In this document: positions 41,009 to 51,200 of the stretch, one piece after another | Position numbering within the stretch: position 1 is the stretch's first letter | Layout: each line of letters starts with the position of its first letter | Assembly: GCF_024498075.1 (NCBI RefSeq) | Contig: NZ_JANHOF010000012.1 | Coordinates: forward strand, 152,898 to 216,897 | Length of the DNA: 64,000 nucleotides | Direction: 5' to 3' | Origin: Paenibacillus mendelii | Lineage (GTDB): Bacteria; Bacillota; Bacilli; Paenibacillales; Paenibacillaceae | The notes under the pieces: generated by a model | Told to the model about the DNA's origin: nothing | Seen by the model: only the letters and a program-made list of their open reading frames with translations | The model's database searches: none | Program-made: the position numbers and the translations under genes

Positions 41009-43945
41009 TCACCCTGCCCAATCACGGCGCAGCGTGAACAGATCCTTCAATTCATCCGTTGAAAGCTCGGTAATCCAGCCCTCTGAATTGGCTATTACAT
41101 TATCGCTCAGCTGCTGTTTCGACTCCAGCATCTCGTCAATTCGCTCTTCCAGCGTACCCAAGGAAATAAATTTATGCACCTGTACGTCCCGGGACTGGCC
41201 CATCCGGTAAGCGCGGTCCGTTGCCTGGTTCTCAACCGCCGGATTCCACCAGCGATCGAAGTGGAAGACATGGTTGGCGGCTGTAAGATTGAGGCCTACG
41301 CCTCCCGCCTTGATCGATAGAATGAATACGCTCGGCTGCTCGCCAGGCGGTAATGTACGGGATTGAAATTGGTCAATCATCCGGTCCCGTGACAATTTGG
41401 AGGTACTTCCGTTCAGGTAGAGTATGGGCTCTTGAAGCTCCTGCTCCAGCACCTGCTGCAGCATCTGACCCATGCCAATGTACTGGGTGAAGATCAGGCA
41501 GCGATCGCCCTCTTCCCGAAGCTCCTTCACCATGGCAAGCAATCGCTCGAGCTTGGATGAACGGTTAATCAGCATCTCGGTATCGAGAGGGCTTCCGCTC
41601 GCCGCTGACCCTTCCGGAAGGGCTTCCTTGGTAAGCAGCATCGGATGATCGCAGAGCTGCTTCAGATGGGTAATCGCAGCCAGAATGGCTCCTTTACGTT
41701 CGATCCCCTCAAGCTTCTGCATGCGTTCCATCAGATCATTCACGGTCTGATCATAGAGCGCGCCCTGCTCGGCTGTGAGATGAATATAGGTCTTCATCTC
41801 GTTCTTGTCCGGCAAATCGAGCTGGATAGCGGGATCCTTCTTCTTGCGGCGGAGCATAAACGGCTTGACCAGCTTCTGCAGATCCTTCGTGCGCTGCTCG
41901 TCCTGCTCTTTCTCGATGGCATTGGCGAACCGGTTCTGGAAGCCGCGCATGGTGCCCAGATACCCCGGATTAATAAAGTCATAGAGGGACCAGAGCTCAG
42001 ACAGCCGATTCTCGATTGGCGTACCGGTAAGCGCAATACGATGCCTGGCGGGAAAGCTCCTCACGGCCGTCGATTGCTTCGTTTGTGCGTTCTTAATATT
42101 CTGTGCCTCATCTAAGCAGATGGTTGCCCAAGTGAATGCCTTCAGCAGCTCCTGATCAAGCGTAGCAGTGGCATAGGAGGTTAAGATAATATCTGCCTGC
42201 TTCGCGTCCTCCCAGAACGCCTCCTCGCTCTGACGTTTGCTCCCATAGTGAAGCATCACCGTAAGGGTAGGAGCAAACCGGCTTAACTCCTTCTGCCAGT
42301 TACCCAGAACCGAAGTGGGACAAATCAGCAGGGAAGGGGAGCCGGCCTCCTGTGCTCCGTACGCTTCCTTCACATGCAATAAATAAGCAATGAACTGTAC
42401 GGTTTTACCCAGCCCCATGTCATCCGCCAGACAGGCGCCGAGTCCAAAGCGGCGTAAGAATGCAAGCCAGGCGAACCCGTCGCGCTGATAAGACCGAAGG
42501 TCTGCACGCAATCCGGCGGGCGCCTCGAGCGCCGGCCATTCCGCCTGCTGGCCAAGCTGACTGATGAGCTTGACCAGATGCTCGTTCAGCTCGACTTCCA
42601 GCTGGATACGGGCAGCCTGCTGCGGCTCATCCGCCGCACCGCTCTCCGGTTCATCTGCGCTCCCCAGCAGGTGCAGCTGCAGAATATCCTGGAAGGATAG
42701 CCCCTCCATATTATCAACGCCCGACATTGCCTGGCGAATTTGTGCCAGCAGCGCCGGGTCCAGCGGAATCCATTGACCGCGAAAGCGGACCAGCCGTTCA
42801 TTGCGGGCGACCAGCTCGGCGAACTCGCTCTCGGTAAGATCGGTTTCACCGATGGCAATCCGCCAATCGAAATCAACGAGCGACTGCAGTCCGAATAGGG
42901 AAGCGCCGGCACTGCCTGCACTGGAGCTGACCTTGGCGCGAAGCCGGGGCTTCTTCCGGCTGGCTGCTTCCCACCAAGCCGGGAGGAGCACCTGCCAGCC
43001 GGCTTCAAGCAGGCGGTGGCTGTCCGCCGTCAGGAATTGCCACGCGGCTTCGTCGGTTAACGGCCTGCTTAGTACATCATCGCGGCCGCCGTTTATGAGC
43101 GCATGGGGAAGACTTGCGCGCAAGTGCTCCAGCCATCCTGTGGATCGCTCTTGTATATAGGTGGACCATTCTGCGGGCCATGAGCCGAAGACCTGTCCAT
43201 CCTCGGCCAGCTGTGCAGCTGCAAGCAGGGCAGGGTCCCGCTTATCCTGAAGCACGAGCTTCAGACGCCACGTGAAATTATCGTCATCCGGCTCCAGCAG
43301 CTGCAGGAGAGGACGGAACGGAGCCGTGTCTGCCTTCCAGCCGACGGCAATCAGCCATCCTAGCTCATCTAAGCCTGCCGCTGCACCGCCTTGGGCAAAG
43401 AGCAGCGGGTATTCCCTGCGCAGATCTGTATTCGTTTCTTCCGTTCCATAATAGCGGTGGAAGACAGCGGCGGAGAACGCGGCACATAGACCGTCGTAAA
43501 AGCCGGCCTGCTTGGCGTACTGTTCCAATGCCGCTTGCGCTTGTGGATCTAGTGCTTCCTGATCCCATATCCACCGCAGCTTGCCGGCCTTGTAGGCGGA
43601 GAAGCTGGGTGCAAACTTCTTCTCTTCGAGGCATGCATTGAGAACAGGGGCAAGCTCTAGCAACGGTGCGGCGTCCTCATCCCACACCCACTCAACATGC
43701 TCGAGCAGTCTGCGTTCAGCGAAGAAGGGAATAACCTGCTCGGAAGGAAGGAGCACAAGCTCGACATCCTGGATCGTCTGAATCTCCAGCTCCGTTCCGT
43801 AGAAGGAAGCCTCATGCCAGGCGAACAAGCGCTGCTTCATGAATAAGCCCGGCGCATGATAGGAAGGGATCGATCCATAGATTAATGCATCGCCATGCGT
43901 GGTCAAGCTGACCTGTATCGTAATGGTATCCAAATGTAGGCTCAT
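41009..43945 (-). CDS. ywqA: SNF2-family helicase (YwqA-like)
   Basis: A 978-residue protein. The N-terminal ~480 residues are an SNF2-associated region; the ATPase core follows with LADDMGLGKTVQ (motif I), DEAQNIKN (motif II), ALTGTPIENRLSELWSL (motif III), and in the second lobe FTQYIGMG, LSIKAGGVGLNLTAA and FDRWWNPAVENQATDRAYRMGQ (motifs V and VI). It is a DNA translocase. ATG 43945 overlaps the SWIM gene stop (ATGA), so the two are coupled; this pair is known from Bacillus as ywqB-ywqA. Possible role in transcription or DNA repair. Confidence 0.9.
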   Translation of the reverse strand: MSLHLDTITIQVSLTTHGDALIYGSIPSYHAPGLFMKQRLFAWHEASFYGTELEIQTIQDVELVLLPSEQVIPFFAERRLLEHVEWVWDEDAAPLLELAPVLNACLEEKKFAPSFSAYKAGKLRWIWDQEALDPQAQAALEQYAKQAGFYDGLCAAFSAAVFHRYYGTEETNTDLRREYPLLFAQGGAAAGLDELGWLIAVGWKADTAPFRPLLQLLEPDDDNFTWRLKLVLQDKRDPALLAAAQLAEDGQVFGSWPAEWSTYIQERSTGWLEHLRASLPHALINGGRDDVLSRPLTDEAAWQFLTADSHRLLEAGWQVLLPAWWEAASRKKPRLRAKVSSSAGSAGASLFGLQSLVDFDWRIAIGETDLTESEFAELVARNERLVRFRGQWIPLDPALLAQIRQAMSGVDNMEGLSFQDILQLHLLGSADEPESGAADEPQQAARIQLEVELNEHLVKLISQLGQQAEWPALEAPAGLRADLRSYQRDGFAWLAFLRRFGLGACLADDMGLGKTVQFIAYLLHVKEAYGAQEAGSPSLLICPTSVLGNWQKELSRFAPTLTVMLHYGSKRQSEEAFWEDAKQADIILTSYATATLDQELLKAFTWATICLDEAQNIKNAQTKQSTAVRSFPARHRIALTGTPIENRLSELWSLYDFINPGYLGTMRGFQNRFANAIEKEQDEQRTKDLQKLVKPFMLRRKKKDPAIQLDLPDKNEMKTYIHLTAEQGALYDQTVNDLMERMQKLEGIERKGAILAAITHLKQLCDHPMLLTKEALPEGSAASGSPLDTEMLINRSSKLERLLAMVKELREEGDRCLIFTQYIGMGQMLQQVLEQELQEPILYLNGSTSKLSRDRMIDQFQSRTLPPGEQPSVFILSIKAGGVGLNLTAANHVFHFDRWWNPAVENQATDRAYRMGQSRDVQVHKFISLGTLEERIDEMLESKQQLSDNVIANSEGWITELSTDELKDLFTLRRDWAG

Positions 43946-45597
43946 GATATCAATTTCCCTTTCCGAAGCTCCTCCTGCAGGGCGCGAAGCCGGCTGTAGC
44001 GTCCGGTGAACGCGGTGAGGAAGAGCTCCCATCGCGACTCCTGCTTCAATTTTCTATACAGCTTAGACAACCGCTTGAGCAGCTTCACCGCTGCCTTATA
44101 ACTATCTCTGTTCTTCTGCGCGATGTATCGTTCCACCGCTTGATGATAGAACGGCAAGAGCAGCTCCGGCGCTTCCTTCTCAATCGGCTGCAGGACGCCG
44201 ACGCGAAATTCCAGGGGCTCATTGCCCGTACTGAGCTGATAATCGATCCACTGCCGCCATTTGCCATATGTGAGCAGGGACTCGACATAGATGCTTCTGG
44301 AATAGGGGGACAAGCGGTCATAGGCTTCCCACATGGACGCCTCTGCTTCAGGATGATGCTGGACGGTCGTCTCCCAATAGCGCCCATATTCATTCAGGCT
44401 GTCTGCCCGGTGATTGTAGAGCAGAGAACCGGTCTCGCTTAGCCATGCTTGCAAACGCGGCCATTCTTCCGCCTTGGACAGCGCATCTAAGAGGGGATAG
44501 ATGGGATTGCGCTTCATCGAAGAGAGATTATCTACCGTTCTCAGCAGTTCCCAAGCTTCCGGGTCCTGTCCCAGATTGAAGTGCATCCAGACTTGAGCCA
44601 GCTTCCATTGCAGCTGGGAGGGTGTACTGCCATGTGCTGCAGCGGCTGACTTCAATTGCCGCAATTCTTCTTCGTATAGCTCCTTATTGCGTGCGCTAGG
44701 CCGGATCCAGTTCTCCCACATCCGATAGTAGAGGTCAGAGAAGTAGAAGAGATTCTGGGCTTCCGTCAGCATCTGACCGCGTACGTAGTCCAGCGTCTCC
44801 GTTACGCGCAGCCAATGGCCTGGCTCTGTCGTGACGGCAAGCTCTTCTGCGAAGCATCGCCCGAGTGCTTCCTGCACATCATCCGCTGCCACATGTGTGT
44901 GATACCCCATATATACACTGGAGGATTGACTCCACGTTTGCTGAGATTGCCTCAAGAGCTTCTCTAGGATGAAGAGGTGAGCATGAAGGTTGAACAGCTG
45001 TTCCATGGCTGGGGAAAGCGGAGGCTTAATGCCATTTATCGCGGTGAGCGCGATCTGGACATAGTGACCGTTAGGCGTATGATTCGCCATCGGGGCGGTG
45101 CAGCGTGCAAACAGCTTATGCCACTCTAATATGGGCAAGGCGAGCATTGCACGGGCTTGCTCCTGGAGCTCGGCAAGCTCCTTCGCTTGCCTTGCCCGAT
45201 CTGCCGGATTGGCTTTGCCACTGGATGCGGTAAGAGGCGGGGACTTCGCCGGTTGTTGAAACGCGGCGTTCGTTTTGGCATTGACGAGTGCGTGAATGGG
45301 CCGCCCTTGTTGATTGGCATAGTCGAGGAGAACGGCAAGCATATGTTTACAGCACGTTCCAACCGGACACGTGCAGTGGCTGACTAATAAGGCGTTGAGC
45401 TGGAGCGATACGCGATAGTTCTCGGTTCCTTCGACGATCGCGTCAATATGTTCGCTATCGGGCATCGTCAGCCGGTGGACACGCCCCTGTTTATAATATT
45501 GGAACCCTCGCATAATCGTAACATCATTGAAATCCTCCCCCACATCACGAAGGAGCTTAAGCCATTGCGTATCATCCATAGCGTAGATTGGTTTCAT
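43942..45597 (-). CDS. ywqB: SWIM zinc-finger protein (YwqB-like)
   Basis: A 551-residue protein. The SWIM motif Cys-x-Cys-...-Cys-x-His lies near residue 75 (SHCTCPVGTCCKHMLAVLL). The rest is mostly helical, with tetratricopeptide-like stretches. SWIM fingers bind DNA or proteins. Start ATG 45597 follows AGGAG by about eleven bases; ATG 45645 is in frame but lacks a ribosome site. It is coupled to the SNF2 helicase gene and probably acts with it. Confidence 0.82.
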   Translation of the reverse strand: MKPIYAMDDTQWLKLLRDVGEDFNDVTIMRGFQYYKQGRVHRLTMPDSEHIDAIVEGTENYRVSLQLNALLVSHCTCPVGTCCKHMLAVLLDYANQQGRPIHALVNAKTNAAFQQPAKSPPLTASSGKANPADRARQAKELAELQEQARAMLALPILEWHKLFARCTAPMANHTPNGHYVQIALTAINGIKPPLSPAMEQLFNLHAHLFILEKLLRQSQQTWSQSSSVYMGYHTHVAADDVQEALGRCFAEELAVTTEPGHWLRVTETLDYVRGQMLTEAQNLFYFSDLYYRMWENWIRPSARNKELYEEELRQLKSAAAAHGSTPSQLQWKLAQVWMHFNLGQDPEAWELLRTVDNLSSMKRNPIYPLLDALSKAEEWPRLQAWLSETGSLLYNHRADSLNEYGRYWETTVQHHPEAEASMWEAYDRLSPYSRSIYVESLLTYGKWRQWIDYQLSTGNEPLEFRVGVLQPIEKEAPELLLPFYHQAVERYIAQKNRDSYKAAVKLLKRLSKLYRKLKQESRWELFLTAFTGRYSRLRALQEELRKGKLIS

Positions 45598-45728
45598 AAT
45601 CGCATAGTCTCCTGAGAACATATAGTCGTATTTCAACCTTTTCATTATACCATCGCAGGACGGATTCGGCGCAGTTGAAACTCATATTTGCAGGATAGGC
45701 AATAATTGTTCAAAACTTTGCAAGCTCG

Positions 45729-45744
45729 TGTGAGATAGATCACA
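45729..45744. promoter_or_regulatory. Consensus Fnr/CRP-type palindrome upstream of cydA
   Basis: TGTGA-GATAGA-TCACA is a perfect match to the TGTGA-N6-TCACA consensus. Its centre lies about 42 bases upstream of the start point predicted from the -10 box, the class II activator position. Confidence 0.75.
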
Positions 45745-45766
45745 TAACGATGCCCTAGGGGGGTTC

Positions 45767-45772
45767 TATAAT
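45767..45772 (+). promoter_or_regulatory. -10 box of the cyd operon
   Basis: A perfect TATAAT with no -35 consensus upstream, as expected for an activator-dependent promoter. The predicted leader before the GTG start is short, about 20 bases. Confidence 0.65.
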
Positions 45773-45799
45773 GATGAATAGTTGAAAGGGGCTGTTACT

Positions 45800-47209
45800 G
45801 TGGAAGCATTGGAATTGGCCAGATGGCAGTTCGGCATTACGACCGTCTATCACTTTTTATTTGTTCCGCTGTCCATCGGGCTGGCGTATTTAATCGCGTT
45901 TATGCAAACGATGTATGTCATCAAGAAGGATGACAAGTATAAGCGGATGACGAAATTTTGGGGGAAAATCTTTCTTCTGAATTTCGCGGTGGGCGTCGTA
46001 ACCGGTATTATTCAGGAGTTTCAATTCGGAATGAACTGGGCGGATTACTCCCGGTTCGTAGGTGCCGTGTTCGGCGGTCCCTTGGCTGTGGAGGCGTTGG
46101 TCTCGTTCTTCTTGGAGTCCACGTTCCTCGGGATCTGGATCTTCGGATGGGATCGCTTATCCAAGAAAGTCCATCTTGCCTGTATCTGGCTGGTGGCGAT
46201 TGCGGCTACGCTGTCGGCGTTATGGATTCTGAGCGCAAACTCATTCATGCAGGAGCCGGTTGGCTATGAGATTGTGAACGGCCGTGCCGAGATGACGAAC
46301 TTCTTCGCGCTGCTTGGCAATAAGCAGCTGTGGGTGGAGTTCCCGCATGTGATCTATGGCGCATTAGCTACAGGCTCCCTGTTCGTAACGGGAATCAGCG
46401 CGTACAAAATGCTGCGCAAGCAGCAGGTCGATCTATTCAAAGCCTCGTTCTCGATCGGCATCGTGGTAGCGCTGGTGTCCAGCTTGCTGACCGCCTTCGC
46501 CGGCCATGACCAAGCGCAGCATCTGATGAAGTCGCAGCCGATGAAGATGGCCGCCTCCGAAGCGCTCTGGCATACGAGCGGGGAAAGCGCGCCTTGGACG
46601 GTTATCGCCTCCATTGACCCGGCCAAGCAGGAGAACGGCTTTCAGCTGGAGGTTCCTTATGCGCTGAGCATTCTTTCCTACAACAAGCTGACCGGTAAAG
46701 TGCCCGGCATGCTGGAGCTGCAGGCGGAGTATGAAGCCAAATACGGGCCGGGAAATTATATCCCGCCGGTACGGACGACGTTCTGGAGCTTCCGCATCAT
46801 GGTGGCGGCAGGAATGGGCATGATTCTCCTCAGCTTGTTCGGAACGATTGCCGTCGTGCGCCATAAGGCGGAGACGTACCGCAGATATTTAAGATGGATG
46901 CTGCCCGCGATGGCGCTGCCGTTCATTGCCAATTCGGCAGGCTGGATCATGACGGAGGTCGGGCGCCAGCCGTGGATCGTGTTCGGTCTGCAGAAGACCG
47001 AAGACGGCGTGTCGCCTCTGGTATCGGCAGGCATGGTCGCTACCTCATTAATCGGCTTTACGTTGGTCTACGGTATATTGGCCTCGGTGTTTATCTATCT
47101 TGTCGTGCATACGGTGCGCAAGGGTGCGGATGCGGATGTGGACGCCGATGAGTCCCACGGCCAGAACCATACGCCGAATGCCGGTGTAACTCCGACGGCT
47201 TCGTTATAG
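45800..47209 (+). CDS. cydA: Cytochrome bd ubiquinol oxidase subunit I
   Basis: A 469-residue membrane protein with about nine segments. The start LARWQFGITTVYHFLFVPLSIG carries the heme b595 His; WGKIFLLNFAVGVVTGIIQEFQFGMNW and the GRQPWIVFG segment are diagnostic of CydA. The short Q loop is of the Bacillus type. It oxidises menaquinol and reduces oxygen with high affinity. GTG 45800 follows GAAAGGGG by eight bases. It begins the cydA-cydB-cydDC operon, probably induced at low oxygen through the upstream Fnr-like site. Confidence 0.96.
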   Translation: MEALELARWQFGITTVYHFLFVPLSIGLAYLIAFMQTMYVIKKDDKYKRMTKFWGKIFLLNFAVGVVTGIIQEFQFGMNWADYSRFVGAVFGGPLAVEALVSFFLESTFLGIWIFGWDRLSKKVHLACIWLVAIAATLSALWILSANSFMQEPVGYEIVNGRAEMTNFFALLGNKQLWVEFPHVIYGALATGSLFVTGISAYKMLRKQQVDLFKASFSIGIVVALVSSLLTAFAGHDQAQHLMKSQPMKMAASEALWHTSGESAPWTVIASIDPAKQENGFQLEVPYALSILSYNKLTGKVPGMLELQAEYEAKYGPGNYIPPVRTTFWSFRIMVAAGMGMILLSLFGTIAVVRHKAETYRRYLRWMLPAMALPFIANSAGWIMTEVGRQPWIVFGLQKTEDGVSPLVSAGMVATSLIGFTLVYGILASVFIYLVVHTVRKGADADVDADESHGQNHTPNAGVTPTASL

Positions 47210-47258
47210 GAAGCGGAAGGATGAAGACTTAACTTGAAAGCGAGGCGGAAAAAAGCGA

Positions 47259-48269
47259 ATGCTGGAAACCACATGGTTTATTCTGATTACCGTGCTGTTC
47301 GTCGGATTTTTCTTTCTGGAAGGCTTTGATTTCGGCGTGGGCATGCTGACGCCGATCCTGGGCAAGACCGATACGGAACGCAGGGTGATGATTAATACGA
47401 TCGGCCCGTTCTGGGACGGCAACGAAGTATGGCTGATTACGGCAGGCGGCGCGATGTTCGCGGCCTTCCCGAATTGGTACGCGACATTGTTCAGCGGCTT
47501 CTATATGGCGTTGTTCCTGATGCTGCTCGCCTTGATCGGGCGCGGGGTTGCTTTCGAATTCCGCAGCAAGCTCACGAATCCGAAGTGGCGCTCTACCTGG
47601 GACTGGGTCATCTTCTTCGGCAGCCTGCTGCCCGCGTTATTGTGGGGTGTCGCCCTTGCGAACCTCATGAGGGGGGTTCCGGTAGATGCGAATATGAATT
47701 ACGTCGGCACCTTCTGGGACTTGATCTCCCTCTACTCCGTAACGGCCGGAATCAGCATCGTTCTCTTATTCCTGCTGCACGGAGCGCTGTTCCTCTCGTT
47801 GAAGACGGAAGGCGTGCTGCGCGAGCGGGCAAGGGCGGTTGCCCTCAAGATCGGCGCTTGGACGAGCGCGGTGCTGCTGTTGTTCGTCGTATTGAGCTAC
47901 TTCGAGACGGACATGTTTACATCCAAGGGCTTAAGCCCGGGTACCGTCCCCGTTCTGGCAGGACTGGCATTATTGTCCGTACACTTCTTCATAAAAGCGG
48001 GTCGTGACGGCTGGGCATTCATTATGACGGGAGCGACCATCGTATTGTCGACCATTACGGTCTTCATGCTGCTGTTCCCGAACGTAATGATCTCCTCGCT
48101 TAATCCGGAATGGTCGCTCACGATTTATAATGCGGCTTCGAATGCCTATACGCTGAAAGTCATGACCGTCGTGGCATGTACGACGATCCCGTTCGTGCTG
48201 GCCTATCAAGCGTGGACATACTGGGTGTTCCGGAAGCGGGTTAGCAGCACCGACCACCTGGATTATTAG
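47259..48269 (+). CDS. cydB: Cytochrome bd ubiquinol oxidase subunit II
   Basis: A 336-residue membrane protein with about eight segments. The opening LETTWFILITVLFVGFFFLEGFDFGVGML and the NEVWLITAGGAMFAAFP segment are CydB signatures. It pairs with CydA to form the oxidase. ATG 47259 is 49 bases after cydA; the ribosome site (GAGGCGG) is modest. It is followed 11 bases later by the fused exporter gene. Confidence 0.96.
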   Translation: MLETTWFILITVLFVGFFFLEGFDFGVGMLTPILGKTDTERRVMINTIGPFWDGNEVWLITAGGAMFAAFPNWYATLFSGFYMALFLMLLALIGRGVAFEFRSKLTNPKWRSTWDWVIFFGSLLPALLWGVALANLMRGVPVDANMNYVGTFWDLISLYSVTAGISIVLLFLLHGALFLSLKTEGVLRERARAVALKIGAWTSAVLLLFVVLSYFETDMFTSKGLSPGTVPVLAGLALLSVHFFIKAGRDGWAFIMTGATIVLSTITVFMLLFPNVMISSLNPEWSLTIYNAASNAYTLKVMTVVACTTIPFVLAYQAWTYWVFRKRVSSTDHLDY

Positions 48270-48280
48270 GGATAACCGTT

Positions 48281-51200
48281 ATGATCAAACAACTGTTCAA
48301 ACAGGTGCAGGGCACCCGCAAGCTGTTCGCGGCCAGCGTTCTATTCGGAACGGCAGGCGGCTTGCTGCTGATCATTCAAGCCGTATACATCGCCAGGGTT
48401 ACGAACGGAGCTTTCCTCGGCGGGCAAAGCCTTGCGGCCTTGCTCCCCGCGCTATACATGCTGCTGGGCGTAATTGGACTTAGAGCCGTTCTGCATGCAG
48501 CAGGCGATTATGCGTCGACGCAGATGGCGCAGCGGATTAAGAGCGATCTGCGCCTCCGCCTGGTTCGCAAGCTTGCCGAGCTCGGACCGGATTACGCCAA
48601 GGGCGAACGGAGCGGGGAACTGATCAACACGGTCTATGAAGGCGTCGAGCAGCTGGAAAATTATTTGGCGAAGTATTTGCCCCAAGTGGCGCTCTCGACG
48701 TTCATTCCTGCGGCTGTGTTCGCCGTCGTCGCGGGAACCGACTGGTTGTCGGCAGTTATTTTCGCCGTGACGCTGCCCCTGCTGGTCATCTTGATGATTC
48801 TGATCGGCAAGGCGGCCAAGTCGAAGACGGACCGGCAGTTCCAGCTGCTGGGCCGCCTTGGCGGGCACTTTCACGAAATGCTGCGGGGCTTGCCGACGCT
48901 CAAGATGTTCAACCGCAGCCGAGCCCAGATCGACATCATCGCGCGAATCAGCGAAGAGCACCGCCGTTCCACGATGGGGACGCTGCGGCTGGCCTTCCTG
49001 TCCGCGCTTGTCATGGAATTGTTCGCGGCGTTAAGCACTGCGATCGTTGCCGTGTTCCTTGGGCTTCGTCTAATCGAAGGGCATATCGGCTTCGAGCACG
49101 CCTTCCTGGTGCTGCTTCTGGCTCCGGAATTCTACACGCCGGTCAGAACGCTGGGGACGCAGTTCCACGCCGGGATGAACGGCGTGAGCGCAGCGGGGCG
49201 GATCTTCGATATCTTGAGCACGGAGCCTCCGGGATGGGTGGAGAAGGAAGGGGCGGTTACGCTATCGCCGCAACCGGAAGGATATCGCATCACGTTCGAA
49301 GATGTCACCGTCCATTATCCCGGTGAAGCCCAGCCGGCGCTGTCCCATATTTCGCTCACCCTCGAACCGGGCGAACGTATCGCTTTGGTCGGGCCTACAG
49401 GCGCAGGGAAGAGCACGCTGCTGGATCTGCTGCAGGGCTTCATCCAACCTACTGCAGGGCGCATCCTCATTGAAGGTATCGATATATCGCGCATCTCTAT
49501 GACATGGTGGCGGAAGCAGCTGTCCGTCTTGTCGCAGAGACCCCATCTGTTCCATGGTACAATCGGCGATAACATTCGGATAAGCAAGCCGGATGCAAGC
49601 GGGGCTGAGGTGGCCGCAGCGGCGGGGGCCGCTCAAGCGGACGTCTTCATTCAGGCACTGCCGCATCAGTACGACACTCCGCTCGGGGAAGCGGTCAGGC
49701 TGTCCGGCGGTCAGGCGCAGCGGATCGCGATTGCGAGGGCGTTATTGAGAGAAGCGCCGCTGCTGATGCTGGATGAGCCGACGGCGGGACTGGATGTGGC
49801 TAATGAAGCGGCGATCACGATGTCGCTTAAGCCGCTGCTGAAGGGACGCATGTCCATTACGGTTGCGCACCGGCTGGACACGATTCGGTCGTCGGACCGG
49901 ATCGTAGTGTTGGCTGGCGGACGGATCGTCGAAGCGGGTTCAGCGAAGGAGCTCCTTGCTGCCGGAGGTCTGTACGCCGATATGGTAACAGCCGCTCATT
50001 CCGAAGAGGCAGCATACGCTGGTGCTGAACATAGTGGCGTTGAATCCGCGGCAGCTTCCGGCCGTTTGGGCTCGCAGCAGGAGGAAGATGCACAGATTCT
50101 GGCGCCTGCGGCTGCCGTCGAGTCATCCGTCACACCGGCTGGAAGACGGAAGACGTTTCTCCGTCTTCTGCAATTCGTCCGCCCGCACAAATGGTGGGCG
50201 CTGCTCGCCGTACTGCTTGGATTTGCGACCGTCGCAACCAACGTCGGCCTGATGGGGACCTCAGGCTATTTGATCGCCAAGGCGGCGCTTCGGCCGGAAA
50301 CGGTTCTGCTGCTCTATATCCCGATTGTGGGTGTGCGATTTTTTGGAATTTCGCGTGGCGTATTTCGTTATGTGGAACGGCTTGTTTCTCATGATCTGAC
50401 GTTCCGAATCTTGAAGCGTCTAAGGGTATGGCTGTATGAGCGTCTTGAGCCAAGAGGTGTGGAGCTTCTCGAGAATAAACGCAGCGGGGATCTGCTGGGC
50501 TCTGTCATCAGCGATGTGGAGCAGCTGCAAAATTTCTATCTGCGCATTATCGCACCTCCGCTTGTTGCCGCTCTGACGGTGCTGCTCGGCTTCGCCATTA
50601 TGGCGAATTATGATCTTCAGCTCGGATTGCTGCTTGTGGGCATGCTGCTCATGGCGGGCATGGTTATCCCGTGGCTAAGCCACCGGATGGGGCGCAGCAG
50701 CGGGAGGGACTTCGTTGCGGCACGTTCGGAAATATATGAAGAAACCTCCGATCTATTGACCGGGCTGCCGACGCTGATCCTGTACGGACAGGCTCAACAG
50801 ATGGAAGAACGCATTCTTACGATTCAACGCCGCTTGGATATTCATCAGAAAGAGCAGAACCGGATTGCAGCCTTCACGGGAGGATCCATGGTCGGCCTCG
50901 CTCATCTAACGATGTGGCTGATGCTGCTTACGGTTATTCCGCTAACGGTATCGGGTCATATCGACAGCTATATGATTCCCGCGCTGGTGCTGGTCGCGTT
51001 CGCCTGCTTCGAAGCGATGATGCCCCTGCCGTTGTCGTTCCAGCTGTTCGGGCAAACCATGTCCGCTGGCGATAGATTGTTCCGGCTGGCTGACGAAGCC
51101 GCTGATCAAGCGCAATCTGCGCAATCGGCTGCGGAGGGAACACCGGATACCAGCGAGTGGACGGGGCAATGGCAGGCGAAGGTGAACGAATTGTCGTTCC

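Noticed and set aside
41645..42115. 156-residue plus-strand frame inside the SNF2 gene
   Set aside because: Antisense of conserved helicase motifs; no start signal.
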